From Lysobacterales bacterium (GTDB lineage Bacteria > Pseudomonadota > Gammaproteobacteria > Xanthomonadales > UBA2363): 64,000 nucleotides of DNA. A program made the translations under genes and the position numbers. Shown here piece by piece: positions 10,696-20,116 of the stretch. Where the stretch lies: positions 1 through 64,000 of the forward strand of contig JAHCAT010000003.1 in assembly GCA_019634735.1 (NCBI GenBank). Reading direction: 5' to 3'. Position 1 is the stretch's first letter, and every line of letters begins with the position of its first letter. The notes under the pieces were generated by a model that was not told the origin of the DNA, searched no databases, and was given only the letters and a program-made list of their open reading frames with translations.

Positions 10696-10718
10696 GGCAG
10701 CGGGCCGGGCCCGCTGCC
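10696..10718. terminator. Hairpin between convergent genes
   Basis: GGCAGCGGGC and GCCCGCTGCC form a perfect 10-bp stem with a 3-nt loop, between the DUF3224 gene and the convergent SGNH hydrolase gene. There is no T-run on either side, so intrinsic termination is only probable. Confidence 0.5.
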
Positions 10719-10757
10719 GGCCTGGCAGGCGAGCGCCCGCGCGGCTGCCCCGTGCCG

Positions 10758-11624
10758 CTACTCGAAGGGCGCGAACAGCAGGGTATCGAAGCGCGCCGCG
10801 AAGAAGTTGTCGTACAGGTTCTGGACCAGCACGTCGTAGCCGGCCGGGCGAAGGTGGAAGCAGTCCCGGCCGATCAGCAGGTTGCGCATGGACTCCAGGG
10901 GACTCGGACGATCCAGGTCGCCCGGCGGCAACAGCGTTCCGGGTGCGATGCCGGCGCCCGGGAAGCCATAGGTGTACTGCATGAGGCCGGCGTGGCGGAC
11001 GTAGCTGACCCGCGGATGGGCGGCCAGTTCGGAATAGGCGGTCTCGAACTCGATCAGCGCCTCGTTGATCTGGCGTGGCGTGGGCTGGCCCAGGCTGTCG
11101 TGCAGGGGTCGGCAGAACAGCGGACCGACGATGCCGCCGAGCGTGTTGACGAAGTTCGGATAGTCGTAGAGGCTGATCACCACGACCATGTCCGGCCGGT
11201 GCGCCAGGATGAAGGCCACCACGGTCTCCAGGTCGAGCCGGATCTGCTCCTTGAGCGCCTCCACCTGGGCCGGCGTCATCTGCGTCGACCAGGCGTTCAG
11301 GAAGTCGTTGCCGCCAATGGTGACCTGCACGGTGTCGACGCCCGGGGCCGCATCGAGGGCCTGCTGGATGGCGGCCAGGCGGGCCGGTTGCGCCCACTGC
11401 GCGGCGGTCGAGCCGCTCTCCGTCGTCGCCGCCCCGAGTATCCCGACCGTGGTCGCGCCATTGGCGTCGAACACCAGCCGGTGGGAACCGTCGCCCCACT
11501 GCTGGGCCGCCCAGCTGTCGCCGACCAGCAGGACCCGCGGGACGACCTGGGCCCCGGCCGGCGCGGCCAGCGCAAGCGCCATGACGATGACGCAGGCGCA
11601 TCGGTGCAGGGACATCAAGGTCAT
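10758..11624 (-). CDS. Secreted SGNH/GDSL-family hydrolase
   Basis: Exported esterase/lipase-like protein of 288 residues with a signal peptide (about residues 1-25, ending PAGAQ). SGNH blocks are visible: block I LLVGDSW with Ser37, block III IGGNDF (Gly and Asn), block [11 protein letters not shown] with the catalytic Asp-x-x-His near the C terminus. The ATG at 11624 follows a strong ribosome site (GGGAGGAG, 5 nt away). The substrate is unknown. It diverges from the ABC transporter ATPase gene. Confidence 0.85.
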   Translation of the reverse strand: MTLMSLHRCACVIVMALALAAPAGAQVVPRVLLVGDSWAAQQWGDGSHRLVFDANGATTVGILGAATTESGSTAAQWAQPARLAAIQQALDAAPGVDTVQVTIGGNDFLNAWSTQMTPAQVEALKEQIRLDLETVVAFILAHRPDMVVVISLYDYPNFVNTLGGIVGPLFCRPLHDSLGQPTPRQINEALIEFETAYSELAAHPRVSYVRHAGLMQYTYGFPGAGIAPGTLLPPGDLDRPSPLESMRNLLIGRDCFHLRPAGYDVLVQNLYDNFFAARFDTLLFAPFE

Positions 11625-11727
11625 CGCGGCTCCTCCCGGGGCAAAGGATTGCAGGCTAGCAGCGCGCTTGCGCGCGGCCCAAGGACTTCACGTGTGCGCC
11701 CGCAGCACGCGGCGCGCACGACGCGAC

Positions 11728-11733
11728 TATGCT
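11728..11733 (+). promoter_or_regulatory. -10 box TATGCT of ABC ATPase gene
   Basis: TATGCT ends eight bases before the ATG at 11742, which would give an almost leaderless messenger. Confidence 0.4.
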
Positions 11734-11741
11734 CCTCGCTC

Positions 11742-12467
11742 ATGGACGAGGAGAGCGATCAGACCCAGCCGGTATTCAGCGCCCGCGGGCTCACCAAGGT
11801 GTATCGGATGGGCGATGTCGAGGTCCACGCACTGCGTGGCATCGATCTCGATCTCATGGCCGGGGAGTTCGTGGTCCTGCTGGGTGCGTCCGGCAGCGGC
11901 AAGTCCACCCTGCTCAACATCCTGGGCGGACTGGACACGCCGAGCGCGGGCACGGTGACCTGCCGCGGGCACCTGCTGACCGGCGCCGACGAAGCCGGGC
12001 TCACCCGCTTCCGGCGGCGCCAGGTCGGCTTCGTCTTCCAGTTCTACAACCTGGTGCCGAGCCTCACCGCGCGCGAGAACGTCGCGCTGGTCACCGAGAT
12101 CGCCAGCGACCCGATGTCCCCCGAGCAGGCGCTGGCCATGGTCGGCCTCGCCGACCGCCTCGACCACTTTCCGGCCCAGCTTTCCGGCGGCGAGCAGCAG
12201 CGCGTCGCGATCGCGCGGGCGATCGCCAAGCGGCCGTCGGTCCTGCTCTGCGACGAACCGACCGGCGCCCTGGATTCGCGGACCGGGATCCAGGTGCTTC
12301 AGGCGCTGCTGCGCAGCAACCAGGAGACCGGCGCGCTGACCGTGGTGATCACCCACAACGCGGTGATCGCCGGGATGGCCGACCGGGTCATCAACCTGAG
12401 CGACGGACGGATCAGTGCGGAGCATCGGAACGCGGTGCGCGCCGAGCCTGGGGACCTGCACTGGTAG
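11742..12467 (+). CDS. ABC transporter ATP-binding protein, LolD/MacB type
   Basis: Cytoplasmic ATPase of 241 residues in the LolD/MacB/FtsE class (type VII mechanotransmission exporters). Walker A is GASGSGKST, the signature [14 protein letters not shown], Walker B VLLCDEP, the switch His in VVITHN. The class residues [13 protein letters not shown] and DEPTGALD are typical. The matching permease (15238) and adaptor (17681) lie downstream on the same strand, separated from this gene by a cyclic-di-GMP gene. ATG 11742 is chosen because sequence similarity begins shortly after it and a -10 box precedes it. Confidence 0.9.
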   Translation: MDEESDQTQPVFSARGLTKVYRMGDVEVHALRGIDLDLMAGEFVVLLGASGSGKSTLLNILGGLDTPSAGTVTCRGHLLTGADEAGLTRFRRRQVGFVFQFYNLVPSLTARENVALVTEIASDPMSPEQALAMVGLADRLDHFPAQLSGGEQQRVAIARAIAKRPSVLLCDEPTGALDSRTGIQVLQALLRSNQETGALTVVITHNAVIAGMADRVINLSDGRISAEHRNAVRAEPGDLHW

Positions 12468-12512
12468 CGGCCGGCCAGGTCCCGTGATCGCCATGCAAGG
12501 CCCGGTTTTCGG

Positions 12513-12518
12513 TAGAGT
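12513..12518 (+). promoter_or_regulatory. -10 box TAGAGT of GGDEF-EAL gene, leaderless
   Basis: TAGAGT ends six bases before the GTG at 12525. The box gives this gene its own start inside the ABC exporter cluster. Confidence 0.5.
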
Positions 12519-12524
12519 GCATCC

Positions 12525-15194
12525 GTGCACGGATCACAGGACCGGGAGGACGGGATTCGACAGCGCGATGCGGCGGGCGCCGTATCCGCGCGTCCGGCCG
12601 CGGCGGTCGCCTGGGGTCTGCTGGCGTTCCTGATCGGCGCCACGATGAGCGTCCTGGCCGGCATCTGGCATCAGCGCACGCTCGCGGAGGAGCGCAGCCA
12701 GGACCTGGTGCGGGGGGCTGAGCGCGCGATCGACGGCATCCGCCTCGAGCTGGAACTGGCCGGCCGGCTGGTGAGGTCGGTGCAGGCCGTGTTCCTGGCA
12801 TCGGAGGACGTCAGCCAGGCCGAGTTCGAGCGGCTCCTCCGTGGCATAGAGACGGACGGCGGCTTTCCTTCCCTGCAGGCACTGGCCTTCGCGGAAAGGG
12901 ACGTCGACGCCGGGGGCGCCACCCGCTACATCACCCGCATGGTCGCGCCGGTGCGCGGCAACGAACGGATCCTCGGTCTGGACGTCGCCAGCCAGCCGGA
13001 GAACCTCGAGGCCCTGGAGCTGTCGGGTCGGATCGATCGCCCGGTCATGTCGGCGCCCTTCCGGCTGCTGCAGTTCAGCGATGCCGAACGACGGGGCATG
13101 ACCATCCGCCTGCCGGTGTTCTCGCCCGGCGAGCCGCCGGCGAACCCCGAACAGCGCCAGGCGCGCATGCTCGGCTCGCTGGCCGCATCGTTCGACCTCG
13201 ACGGGCTGCTGGCCAGTGCCGTGGCCTCGGAGCTGCGCACCGTCTTCCGCATCCGCGTGCTGGACATCACCGGCGGTGGCAGCGGCGTGCTGCTTCACGA
13301 TTTCCGGCCCGATGCCGGCGACCGCAGCGCCGGCGTGGCGGTCACCGAGGACATCGAGTACGGCGGCCGGCGCTGGCGGGTCGAGCTGGTCGCGGTGCCG
13401 TGGGACAGCGTGCTGTTCGGCTTCCCGCTGCTCACCATCGCGATCGGCGTGCTGGGCAGCATCCTGCTGGCGCTGCTGATCTGGTCCCTGGTCGGCACCC
13501 GCGCGCGCGCGCAGTCGCTGGCCAGCCGCATGACGGCCCGCTATCAGGCCAGCGAGGCGCGATTCCGCACCCTGAACGAGCGGCTGCCCGTCCTGGTCGC
13601 GCTGGCGCGCGCCGACGATGGCCGCATCGAGTACCTGAATGCCGCCGGACGACGGCGCCTGGGCGTCGATCCGGACCGCGGCATCGGTATCGGGCTGGAG
13701 GCGATGCTCGCCGATCCGGAATTGCGGGCGAGGGTGCTGGCAGTGGCCTCAGGCGCGCCGGCCCTGGTCGAGGAGGCCGCCCATATCGGACCGGGGCGCG
13801 GATTCTGGGCCAGCCTCTCGGTCGCGCGCGTCGCGTTGGACGGCGCGGACCGGCTGCTGATCGTGGCGAGCGACGTCACCGAGCTTCGCGAGCTGGCCGA
13901 GCGGCTGCGCTACCAGGCCAGCCACGACGAACTGACCGGGCTGCTCAACCGGCGCGGCTTCGAACAGGCGCTCGACGAGGCGATCGCCCTGGTCGATGCC
14001 GGTGGCGCGCCGCGCGCGCTCCTGTACCTGGACCTGGACCAGTTCAAGGTCGTCAACGAGAGCGTCGGGCACGCCGCGGGCGATGCCCTGCTGGTGCACC
14101 TGGCGGGCCGGCTGCAACGGTGCCTGATGCCGGGCGACCGCCTCGCACGGCTGGGCGGCGATGAGTTCGGCGTGCTGCTCGCCGACGGCCGCGAAGAGGT
14201 CGCAAGGATCGCCGCCGAGCGGATCCGGCAGGCGATCGCCGAGGTCGTCTGGAACCACGAGGACCGCAGCTACCCGGCCAGCGCCAGCCTGGGACTGGTC
14301 CTGCTCGATCGGCCCGGGCTGGGCCGCCAGGAGCTGATGTCGCTCGCCGACACGGTCTGCTTCCTGGCCAAGGAGGGCGGTCGCAACCGGCTGCGCATCT
14401 ATCGTGCCGACGACGTCGAGAGCGCCGGCCGGCGCGCCGCGCTCGCCTCCGTGGGGCGCGTGCGCCAGGCGCTGGCGGACGGCCGCCTGGAGCTGCACTA
14501 CCAGGAACTGATACGCATCGGCCGGGGCCACGAAGGCGGCGGGCCGCACATCGAGCTGCTGCTGCGCATGCGCGATCCGGATGGCCGGCTGGTTTCGCCG
14601 GCCGATTTCATCCCCGCCGCCGAGCGCTTCGGGCTGATGCCCCAGCTGGACCACTGGGTGGTCGATGCCGCGCTGTCCAACTTCGAACGCCTGCATCCGC
14701 AAGGGCAGGCGCTGGCCAGGTGCGCCATCAACCTGTCCGGCGCCACCATCGACGACGAGGGCTTCGCGGACTTCCTGCTTGCAGCCATCGCCCGCCACGG
14801 GGTGCCGGCGCGCAAGCTGTGCTTCGAGATCACCGAGACCACCGCGGTCGGCAACATGCCGCGTCTGCTCGCGATGATGCAACGGCTGCGTGCCGCGGGC
14901 TGCTGCTTCGCGCTGGACGACTTCGGGACGGGCACCGCCTCGTTCGGGTTCCTCCGGCAGCTCGCGGTGGATGCGGTCAAGATCGACGGCAGCTTCATCA
15001 GCCGCATCGATCGCGATCCGATGAGCCTCTCGATCGTCCGCGCGATCGTCGAGATCGGCCACCAGGCCGGACACGACGTGGTGGCCGAGTGGGTCGATTC
15101 CGACGTCATCCTGGAGCGCGTCCGCGGGCTCGGCGTCGACTGGGCCCAGGGTTTCCACCTGCACCGCCCGGAGCCGGCCGTCTTCTGCCGATGA
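12525..15194 (+). CDS. CHASE-PAS-GGDEF-EAL cyclic-di-GMP enzyme
   Basis: Membrane sensor of 889 residues. Two helices (about 26-48 and 298-325) enclose a periplasmic CHASE-type domain; then come a PAS-like segment (about 345-455), GGDEF (about 460-625) and EAL (about 640-885). The GGDEF site is intact (LGGDEF near 544-549), so it could make c-di-GMP. The EAL motif reads ELL (677-679), but the other phosphodiesterase residues are kept: INLSG, FEITET, DDFGTG, KIDGSFI and the Glu of VAEWVD. Activity in either direction is possible. It uses GTG and its own -10 box, and lies between the ATPase and permease genes of one ABC exporter. Confidence 0.9.
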   Translation: MHGSQDREDGIRQRDAAGAVSARPAAAVAWGLLAFLIGATMSVLAGIWHQRTLAEERSQDLVRGAERAIDGIRLELELAGRLVRSVQAVFLASEDVSQAEFERLLRGIETDGGFPSLQALAFAERDVDAGGATRYITRMVAPVRGNERILGLDVASQPENLEALELSGRIDRPVMSAPFRLLQFSDAERRGMTIRLPVFSPGEPPANPEQRQARMLGSLAASFDLDGLLASAVASELRTVFRIRVLDITGGGSGVLLHDFRPDAGDRSAGVAVTEDIEYGGRRWRVELVAVPWDSVLFGFPLLTIAIGVLGSILLALLIWSLVGTRARAQSLASRMTARYQASEARFRTLNERLPVLVALARADDGRIEYLNAAGRRRLGVDPDRGIGIGLEAMLADPELRARVLAVASGAPALVEEAAHIGPGRGFWASLSVARVALDGADRLLIVASDVTELRELAERLRYQASHDELTGLLNRRGFEQALDEAIALVDAGGAPRALLYLDLDQFKVVNESVGHAAGDALLVHLAGRLQRCLMPGDRLARLGGDEFGVLLADGREEVARIAAERIRQAIAEVVWNHEDRSYPASASLGLVLLDRPGLGRQELMSLADTVCFLAKEGGRNRLRIYRADDVESAGRRAALASVGRVRQALADGRLELHYQELIRIGRGHEGGGPHIELLLRMRDPDGRLVSPADFIPAAERFGLMPQLDHWVVDAALSNFERLHPQGQALARCAINLSGATIDDEGFADFLLAAIARHGVPARKLCFEITETTAVGNMPRLLAMMQRLRAAGCCFALDDFGTGTASFGFLRQLAVDAVKIDGSFISRIDRDPMSLSIVRAIVEIGHQAGHDVVAEWVDSDVILERVRGLGVDWAQGFHLHRPEPAVFCR

Positions 15195-15237
15195 ACGCCC
15201 CGGCCGCAGCGCCGGCCCGGCCCCGGGTGGATCCGCG

Positions 15238-17601
15238 GTGACCACCCTGAACCGCAAGCTGTGGCGCGAGCTGCGCCAGTTGTATGGCCAGGTGCTGGCG
15301 ATCTCGGCGGTGCTGGCCGCGGGCATCGCCACCATGGTGATGGCGCTGGGCAATCATGCCGCCCTGTCCGACAGCCGCGCGCTGTATTACGGGCAGCAGC
15401 ACTTCGCCGATGTCTTCGCGCAGACGCGAAGGGCGCCGCTGTCGCTGATCGAGGCGGTGCAGGAGATCCCCGGCGTGCGCCAGGCCCAGGGCAGGGTGGT
15501 GGCGTTCGCCCCGCTGGAGATCGAGGGCTTCGACGAGCCGGCGACCGGCTGCTTCGTGTCCCTGCCGGCACCCGGGGATCCCGGCCTGAACGGCGTCCAC
15601 TTGCGGCGCGGCAGGTTGGCGGTCGCCGATGACGAGATCGTGGTCGGCGAGGCGTTCGCCGATGCCCACGCGCTGGTGCCCGGCGACCGTCTGGTGGCTG
15701 TGCTCAACGGTCGTCGCCAGCCGCTGCACGTGGTCGGCATCGGGCTGTCCCCGGAGTTCGTCTATCCGATACGGCCCGGCGACATCTTTCCGGACTTCCG
15801 TCGTTTCGGCGTGTTCTGGATGGCGCGCGAACCGCTGGCCGGCGCCTTCGACCTCGATGGCGCCTTCAACGATCTCGCGGTCGCCCTGGACCGTGCCGGT
15901 CGCGAGGCGACGGTCATCGATCGCCTGGACGCGTTGCTGGCGCCCTATGGCGGATTCGGCGCGCACGGCCGCGATCTGCAGGTTTCGCACCGCTTCCTCG
16001 ACGAGGAGCTCGACCAGCTGCGGGTCATGGCGCGGATGTTTTCCGCGATCTTCCTCGGCGTCACCGCGTTCCTGCTGAACATCGTGCTGGGCCGCCTGAT
16101 CGCTGGCCAGCGCGAGCAGATCGCCGTGCTCCGGGCCTTCGGCTACGGTCGCGGCCAGGTCGCTGCGCATTACGGTCAGCTGGCACTGGCGATGGTCGCT
16201 GTCGGCATCCTGCCCGGACTGCTGCTGGGCGCCTGGATGGGCGAGGCGATGGCCGGCCTCTACACCGAGTTCTACAGTCTTCCGTACCTGCGTTGGCGGC
16301 TGCCGGCCGGGCTGGTGCTGCTGTCGCTGGGCTTTGCCGTGGCCGCCGCCGCGATCGGCACCGCCGCCGCTCTGGTGCGTGTGTTCGCGCTGACGCCGGC
16401 CGAGGCGATGCGTCCGGAGGCGCCGGCGCGGTTCCGGCGGGGCCTGGTGGAACGGCTCGGCCTGGGCCGGCTGTTCGGTCCGGCCGGGCGCATGATCATG
16501 CGCAACCTGGCCCGCCGGCCGCTGCGTTCGCTGATGTCGGTCACCGGCATCGCCCTGGCCGGCGGCATCCTGGTGATGGCGCGCTTCCAGGCCGGAGCCA
16601 TCGACCACATGATCGAGGTGCAGTTCGGCCTGGCGCAGCGCGACGATATCACGGTCGGGTTCGTCGAGCCGACCAGCGGCCGTGCCGCACTCGACCTGGC
16701 ATCGATGCCGGGCGTCACTCGGGTCGAGGCATTCCGCACCGCCGCGGTCAATCTGCGTCATGGACACCGCAGCCATCGCACCGCCCTGCTGGGGCTTCCG
16801 CAAGGGGAGGGTGCCGGGCTGAAGCGCGTGCTCGACAGCAGTCTTCGGCCCATGCCGGTGCCGGCGGAGGGCGTGGTGCTGACCGACCATCTGGCCCGCA
16901 TGCTCGCGATCCGACCCGGGCAGTCGATCGAGGTCGACTTCCTGGAGGGCCATCGGCGCACGGCGCGCGTTGAGGTGGTGGGCGAGGTGGCCGAGTACCT
17001 GGGGGTCGGTGTCTACGCCAGTCGTGCCACGGTGAACCGGCTGCTCGACGAGGGCGATGCGATCAGCGGGGCCTGGCTTGCGCTGGACGAGGACGCGCGG
17101 CAGCGGGTCGTGCAGCGCCTGCGCGAATCGCCACGGGTCGCCTTCATCGGCGACCGCCAGGCAACCCTCCAGGGGTTCCGGTCGACCATGGCCCGCGGCA
17201 TCCTGACCTTCACCCTGATCGCCACCCTGATGGCGGGATGCATCTGCGTCGGGGTGATCTACAACGCTGCGCGTCTGACCCTGGCCGAGCGCGGCAGGGA
17301 GCTGGCCAGCCTGCGGGTGTTGGGCTACACGCGGGGCGAGGTCCGCACCCTGCTGGCCGGTGAGCTGTTCGCGCTGGCATTCCTGGCCATCCTCCCCTCC
17401 GCCCTGGCCGGGGCCGGGATGGCGGCCCTGCTGGTGCAGGCGTTCCAGTCGGACCTGTACCGCATACCGCTGGTGCTTCCGGTCGCCGGCTTCGCCTTCG
17501 CCGCATTGGCGGTGCTGGCCTCGACCGCGCTGTCGACCCTGCTGGTGCAGGCACGTCTGGATGCCATCGATCTGGTCGCCGCATTGAAGTCCGGGGAATA
17601 G
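15238..17601 (+). CDS. ABC transporter permease with two FtsX domains
   Basis: Inner-membrane permease of 787 residues built as two MacB/FtsX-like halves. A first helix (about residues 15-40) is followed by a periplasmic domain (about 45-255), three helices of the first FtsX domain (about 265-385), a second single helix near 435-455, another periplasmic region, and a final three-helix FtsX domain (about 660-785). This is the double-FtsX (LolC/DevC-like fused) form. Together with the ATPase at 11742 and the adaptor at 17681 it should make a tripartite exporter; the cargo is unknown. It starts with GTG. Confidence 0.88.
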   Translation: MTTLNRKLWRELRQLYGQVLAISAVLAAGIATMVMALGNHAALSDSRALYYGQQHFADVFAQTRRAPLSLIEAVQEIPGVRQAQGRVVAFAPLEIEGFDEPATGCFVSLPAPGDPGLNGVHLRRGRLAVADDEIVVGEAFADAHALVPGDRLVAVLNGRRQPLHVVGIGLSPEFVYPIRPGDIFPDFRRFGVFWMAREPLAGAFDLDGAFNDLAVALDRAGREATVIDRLDALLAPYGGFGAHGRDLQVSHRFLDEELDQLRVMARMFSAIFLGVTAFLLNIVLGRLIAGQREQIAVLRAFGYGRGQVAAHYGQLALAMVAVGILPGLLLGAWMGEAMAGLYTEFYSLPYLRWRLPAGLVLLSLGFAVAAAAIGTAAALVRVFALTPAEAMRPEAPARFRRGLVERLGLGRLFGPAGRMIMRNLARRPLRSLMSVTGIALAGGILVMARFQAGAIDHMIEVQFGLAQRDDITVGFVEPTSGRAALDLASMPGVTRVEAFRTAAVNLRHGHRSHRTALLGLPQGEGAGLKRVLDSSLRPMPVPAEGVVLTDHLARMLAIRPGQSIEVDFLEGHRRTARVEVVGEVAEYLGVGVYASRATVNRLLDEGDAISGAWLALDEDARQRVVQRLRESPRVAFIGDRQATLQGFRSTMARGILTFTLIATLMAGCICVGVIYNAARLTLAERGRELASLRVLGYTRGEVRTLLAGELFALAFLAILPSALAGAGMAALLVQAFQSDLYRIPLVLPVAGFAFAALAVLASTALSTLLVQARLDAIDLVAALKSGE

Positions 17602-17680
17602 GCGAGGTGGGCCGGACCGACCGCATGGGCAATGCGTGTCGGCCGCGCTTGCGGCATGCTGGTCGCAACCGGAGGTCCCC

Positions 17681-18865
17681 ATGGCGGCACTGAAATCCCC
17701 CCGGGTCTGGCTCGCGCTGACCGCGGTGGCCATCCTGCTGGTCGTTGCGGCCTGGCCCGCCGCGCGCCTGGTCGATGGCGTGGAGGTCGACGTCGGCGAG
17801 GTCGCGTCCACCGTTGAGGCGGAAGGGCGAACCCGCCTGGTGGACCGCTACCTGATCGCCGCACCGGTGCCGGCGATCGCCCGCCGCCTGGTACTGGCGC
17901 CGGGTGATGCGGTGCGCGCTGGCGATCCGCTCGTCGCACTCGACCCGCTGGCCTCGGCGCCGCTCGATCCGCGCAGTCGCAGCGCGGCCCTGGCCACCCT
18001 GGCCGCCGCCCGATCGCGGCTGGCCGCGGCCGAGCAGCAACAGCGGGCCGCAGAGGCTGCGGCCCGGCAGGCCCGCGCGGATGCCGAGCGCCAGCAATCG
18101 ATGGCGACCCGAGGACTGGTCCCCCAGGAGGCGGCCGAGCGCGCCGCCACGGCACGGGAACTGGCCGACCGGTCCTGGGCGAGCGCCCGCTTCGGCCGCG
18201 CCACGGCAGCGCACGAGCTGGAGCTGGCCGAAGCCGCCCTGCAGTCCGGACCGGCCGGCGGCAACGGCGAGGGTCTGGTGCTCAGCGCGCCGGTCGACGG
18301 CGTGCTGCTGCGCCGGCACTTCGAGAGCGCGCGCCCGGTGCAGGCCGGCGAGCCGCTGGTGGAGATCGGCGACCCCGCCCATCTGGAGGTCGAGGTCGAC
18401 GTTCTTTCCGCCGACGCCGTGCGCCTGCGCGAAGGGATGGCGGTGGCGCTGTCGCGCTGGGGCGAGACCGAACCGCTGGCCGGCAGGGTGCGCCGGGTCG
18501 AGCCGGCCGGCTTCACCAAGGTGTCGGCGCTGGGCGTGGAGGAACAGCGGGTCTGGGTGATGGTGACGCTGACCAGTCCACCGGACCGCTGGCAGCGCCT
18601 CGGCGACGCCTACCGCGTGAATGCCCGGTTCGAGCTGGAGCGTGTCGAGGAGGTCGTGCGGGTGCCGGGCAGTGCGCTGTTCCGCCATGGCGATGGCCAC
18701 GCGGTGTTCCGGATCCAGCGCGGTCGCGCGCGCCTGGTGCCGGTGGACGCCGGGCTGCAGGGCGGCGGCTACCGGCAGGTGCTGGCGGGCCTGGTGGCCG
18801 GGGATGTCGTGGTGGTGCACCCCGACCGCAGCCTTGCCGACGGCGATCGGATCCGTCTGCCCTGA
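17681..18865 (+). CDS. HlyD/RND-type periplasmic adaptor of the ABC exporter
   Basis: Membrane fusion protein of 394 residues with one N-terminal helix (about 8-31), a lipoyl/barrel-sandwich half (VLAPGDAVRAGDPLVALDP), an Ala/Gln/Arg-rich coiled-coil hairpin (about residues 100-190), the second lipoyl half (LSAPVDGVLLRR), and beta-barrel and C-terminal regions. ATG 17681 is chosen over the upstream GTG 17636 because GGAGG lies five bases before it and the membrane helix follows. It links the inner-membrane permease to an outer-membrane channel that is not encoded here. Confidence 0.87.
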   Translation: MAALKSPRVWLALTAVAILLVVAAWPAARLVDGVEVDVGEVASTVEAEGRTRLVDRYLIAAPVPAIARRLVLAPGDAVRAGDPLVALDPLASAPLDPRSRSAALATLAAARSRLAAAEQQQRAAEAAARQARADAERQQSMATRGLVPQEAAERAATARELADRSWASARFGRATAAHELELAEAALQSGPAGGNGEGLVLSAPVDGVLLRRHFESARPVQAGEPLVEIGDPAHLEVEVDVLSADAVRLREGMAVALSRWGETEPLAGRVRRVEPAGFTKVSALGVEEQRVWVMVTLTSPPDRWQRLGDAYRVNARFELERVEEVVRVPGSALFRHGDGHAVFRIQRGRARLVPVDAGLQGGGYRQVLAGLVAGDVVVVHPDRSLADGDRIRLP

Positions 18866-19099
18866 GGACATCCCGCCCGCCCGGCCGGGGACGCAGGGCC
18901 GCGGGTCGGGACACGACACGGCCTTGCGTGTGGCGCGCGCCCCGGCATCGCCGGTGGCCTGCGCCGGGACGACCCGGATCGACCGGCCGAAGAGGTCGGC
19001 GATGCAGATCACGGCCTCGCCTGGTTCGCGGGTGCCATCCATGGGCGAGAGCAGTCCGCTGGCGTCGCCGCCCAGGATGGCGCCTGCCAGGCGCCGCTC
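18866..19099 (-). other. Protein-like in-frame extension beyond the 19100 stop
   Basis: No independent gene lies between the adaptor stop and the 19100 gene. On the minus strand, in the frame of that gene, codons after the TGA read ERRLAGAILGG, then EPGEAVICIADLFGRSIRVV, before the composition becomes unconvincing near 18900. This looks like the true C-terminal part of the upstream protein rather than spacer. Confidence 0.35.
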
Positions 19100-19576
19100 T
19101 CAGTCGCAGCGGATCTCGCCGACCAGGCGGTCCCCCGCGCGTGGCCGGCTGACCGACACGGTCACCGGCCTGCCTGCCAGGGGCGCGCCGTGGCTGGCCC
19201 GTACCAGACTGCACAGGTGGTCACGGGCCTGATTCAGGGGTCCCGGATCGACGTCGACCAGCAGGTGCGCGCGCTGCGGTCCGACCGCCACGCCGACAGC
19301 GCGTACCGACTCGATTCGCGCCTGGACCGCAGCAGCATCGCGCTGGGCGGCCGCGTGGGCGCGCTCGCGTTCCAGACGCTCCAGGGTGCCGGCCGTGGCT
19401 TCGGTTGCGCTCCTCCACAGCGCATGGGCGAGCTGCTGGCGCACCTCGGGCACCGCCAGCAATCCCGCAACGACCAGGACGACGACCAGCAGCACCCAGG
19501 GCCAGCGCGGCCACCGGGGTCGCCGGGTGGTCCGTCCGTCGAAGGCAGGGCCGGAGAGTGAGCGGTCGCTGCGCAT
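19100..19576 (-). CDS. Single-pass membrane protein, unknown family; frame stays open past its stop
   Basis: I do not recognise this 158-residue protein. It has a basic N terminus (RTTRRPRWPRWPW, 15-27), one membrane helix (about 27-44), then a short Ala/Arg/Glu coiled coil (about 55-90) and a small C-terminal domain. TAGACT lies six bases before the ATG, in the leaderless arrangement seen elsewhere here. After the TGA at 19100-19102 the same frame continues with protein-like sequence (GEAVICIADLFGRSIRV) for some 60 codons, in a stretch where no other gene lies. It may be a longer protein broken by a nonsense change. Confidence 0.6.
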   Translation of the reverse strand: MRSDRSLSGPAFDGRTTRRPRWPRWPWVLLVVVLVVAGLLAVPEVRQQLAHALWRSATEATAGTLERLERERAHAAAQRDAAAVQARIESVRAVGVAVGPQRAHLLVDVDPGPLNQARDHLCSLVRASHGAPLAGRPVTVSVSRPRAGDRLVGEIRCD

Positions 19577-19582
19577 GGCGTC

Positions 19583-19588
19583 AGTCTA
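19583..19588 (-). promoter_or_regulatory. -10 box TAGACT, leaderless
   Basis: TAGACT on the minus strand ends six bases before the ATG at 19576. Confidence 0.5.
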
Positions 19589-19973
19589 CCCCGCAATCCC
19601 GCGGCCCTCCTGACCGGAAGCCAGCGACTCCGCGGGCGGGTGGGCGGTAGCGGAACAGGCGCAGCCCGAAATTCGGCGGGCTCCAGCGCCCGGCCGCCAT
19701 GGCGGCCACCGTGAGCACGCGTCGAGAGGCGCCTCCCCGTTGCCTGCCGCTTGCAAGGCCTGGTCTGCGTCGGTGCCGTGCTCGGCTGCGCATGGCGGGT
19801 CGGCGAGGGCGCCCTCGAACCGGGTCGGGCGCCGCCCTTGCGGGGTCGCACGGATGGCCGGCGTGGCTCGCGTCCAGGTCTGGCCACGCCGATGCGCAGC
19901 CACGCGCCGGCCGTCGGCGCCTGCCCCGAGGGTGGCGATCCGCGCAGCCGCGATGCGACACCCGGCGCACGGT

Positions 19974-19984
19974 TGCAGAATGCA
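19974..19984 (+). promoter_or_regulatory. Candidate activator site TGCAGAATGCA
   Basis: TGCAGAATGCA fits the GCAG-N2-TGCA form also found upstream of the sigma-54 promoters at 33840, 43272 and 49290. It lies 76 bp upstream of the -24 element here. Confidence 0.5.
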
Positions 19985-20059
19985 TGGCCAACGACGCGCA
20001 GCTGCCGGATCTGCACGATGGTCCCCGGCGTCCCGCCCCCGGGCAAGGGGATGGATGGG

Positions 20060-20075
20060 CTGGCATGGCGCTTGC
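20060..20075 (+). promoter_or_regulatory. Sigma-54 promoter CTGGCATGGCGCTTGC
   Basis: TGGCATG-N4-TTGC matches the -24/-12 consensus of RpoN promoters with the invariant GG and GC at the right distance. The expected start near 20087 leaves a 30-nt leader before ATG 20117. Confidence 0.75.
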
Positions 20076-20116
20076 GCAGGCTCAGGACCATTTCCCCGAT
20101 CGCAGCGAGGTCCGTC

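Larger units (their letters stand above)
19577..20116. other. 540-bp intergenic region holding regulatory sites
   Basis: No convincing gene in either direction. The region carries the leaderless promoter of the minus-strand gene at one end, and the enhancer-like dyad (19974-19984) and sigma-54 promoter (20060-20075) of the plus-strand membrane protein at the other. Long open frames on the minus strand are arginine- and proline-rich and look like GC-rich noise. Confidence 0.6.

Noticed and set aside
19581-20066. Minus-strand frame of 161 codons in the gap before the membrane protein gene
   Set aside because: Arg/Pro/Ser-rich with no recognisable motif or ribosome site; it also overlaps the dyad of a better-supported regulatory region.
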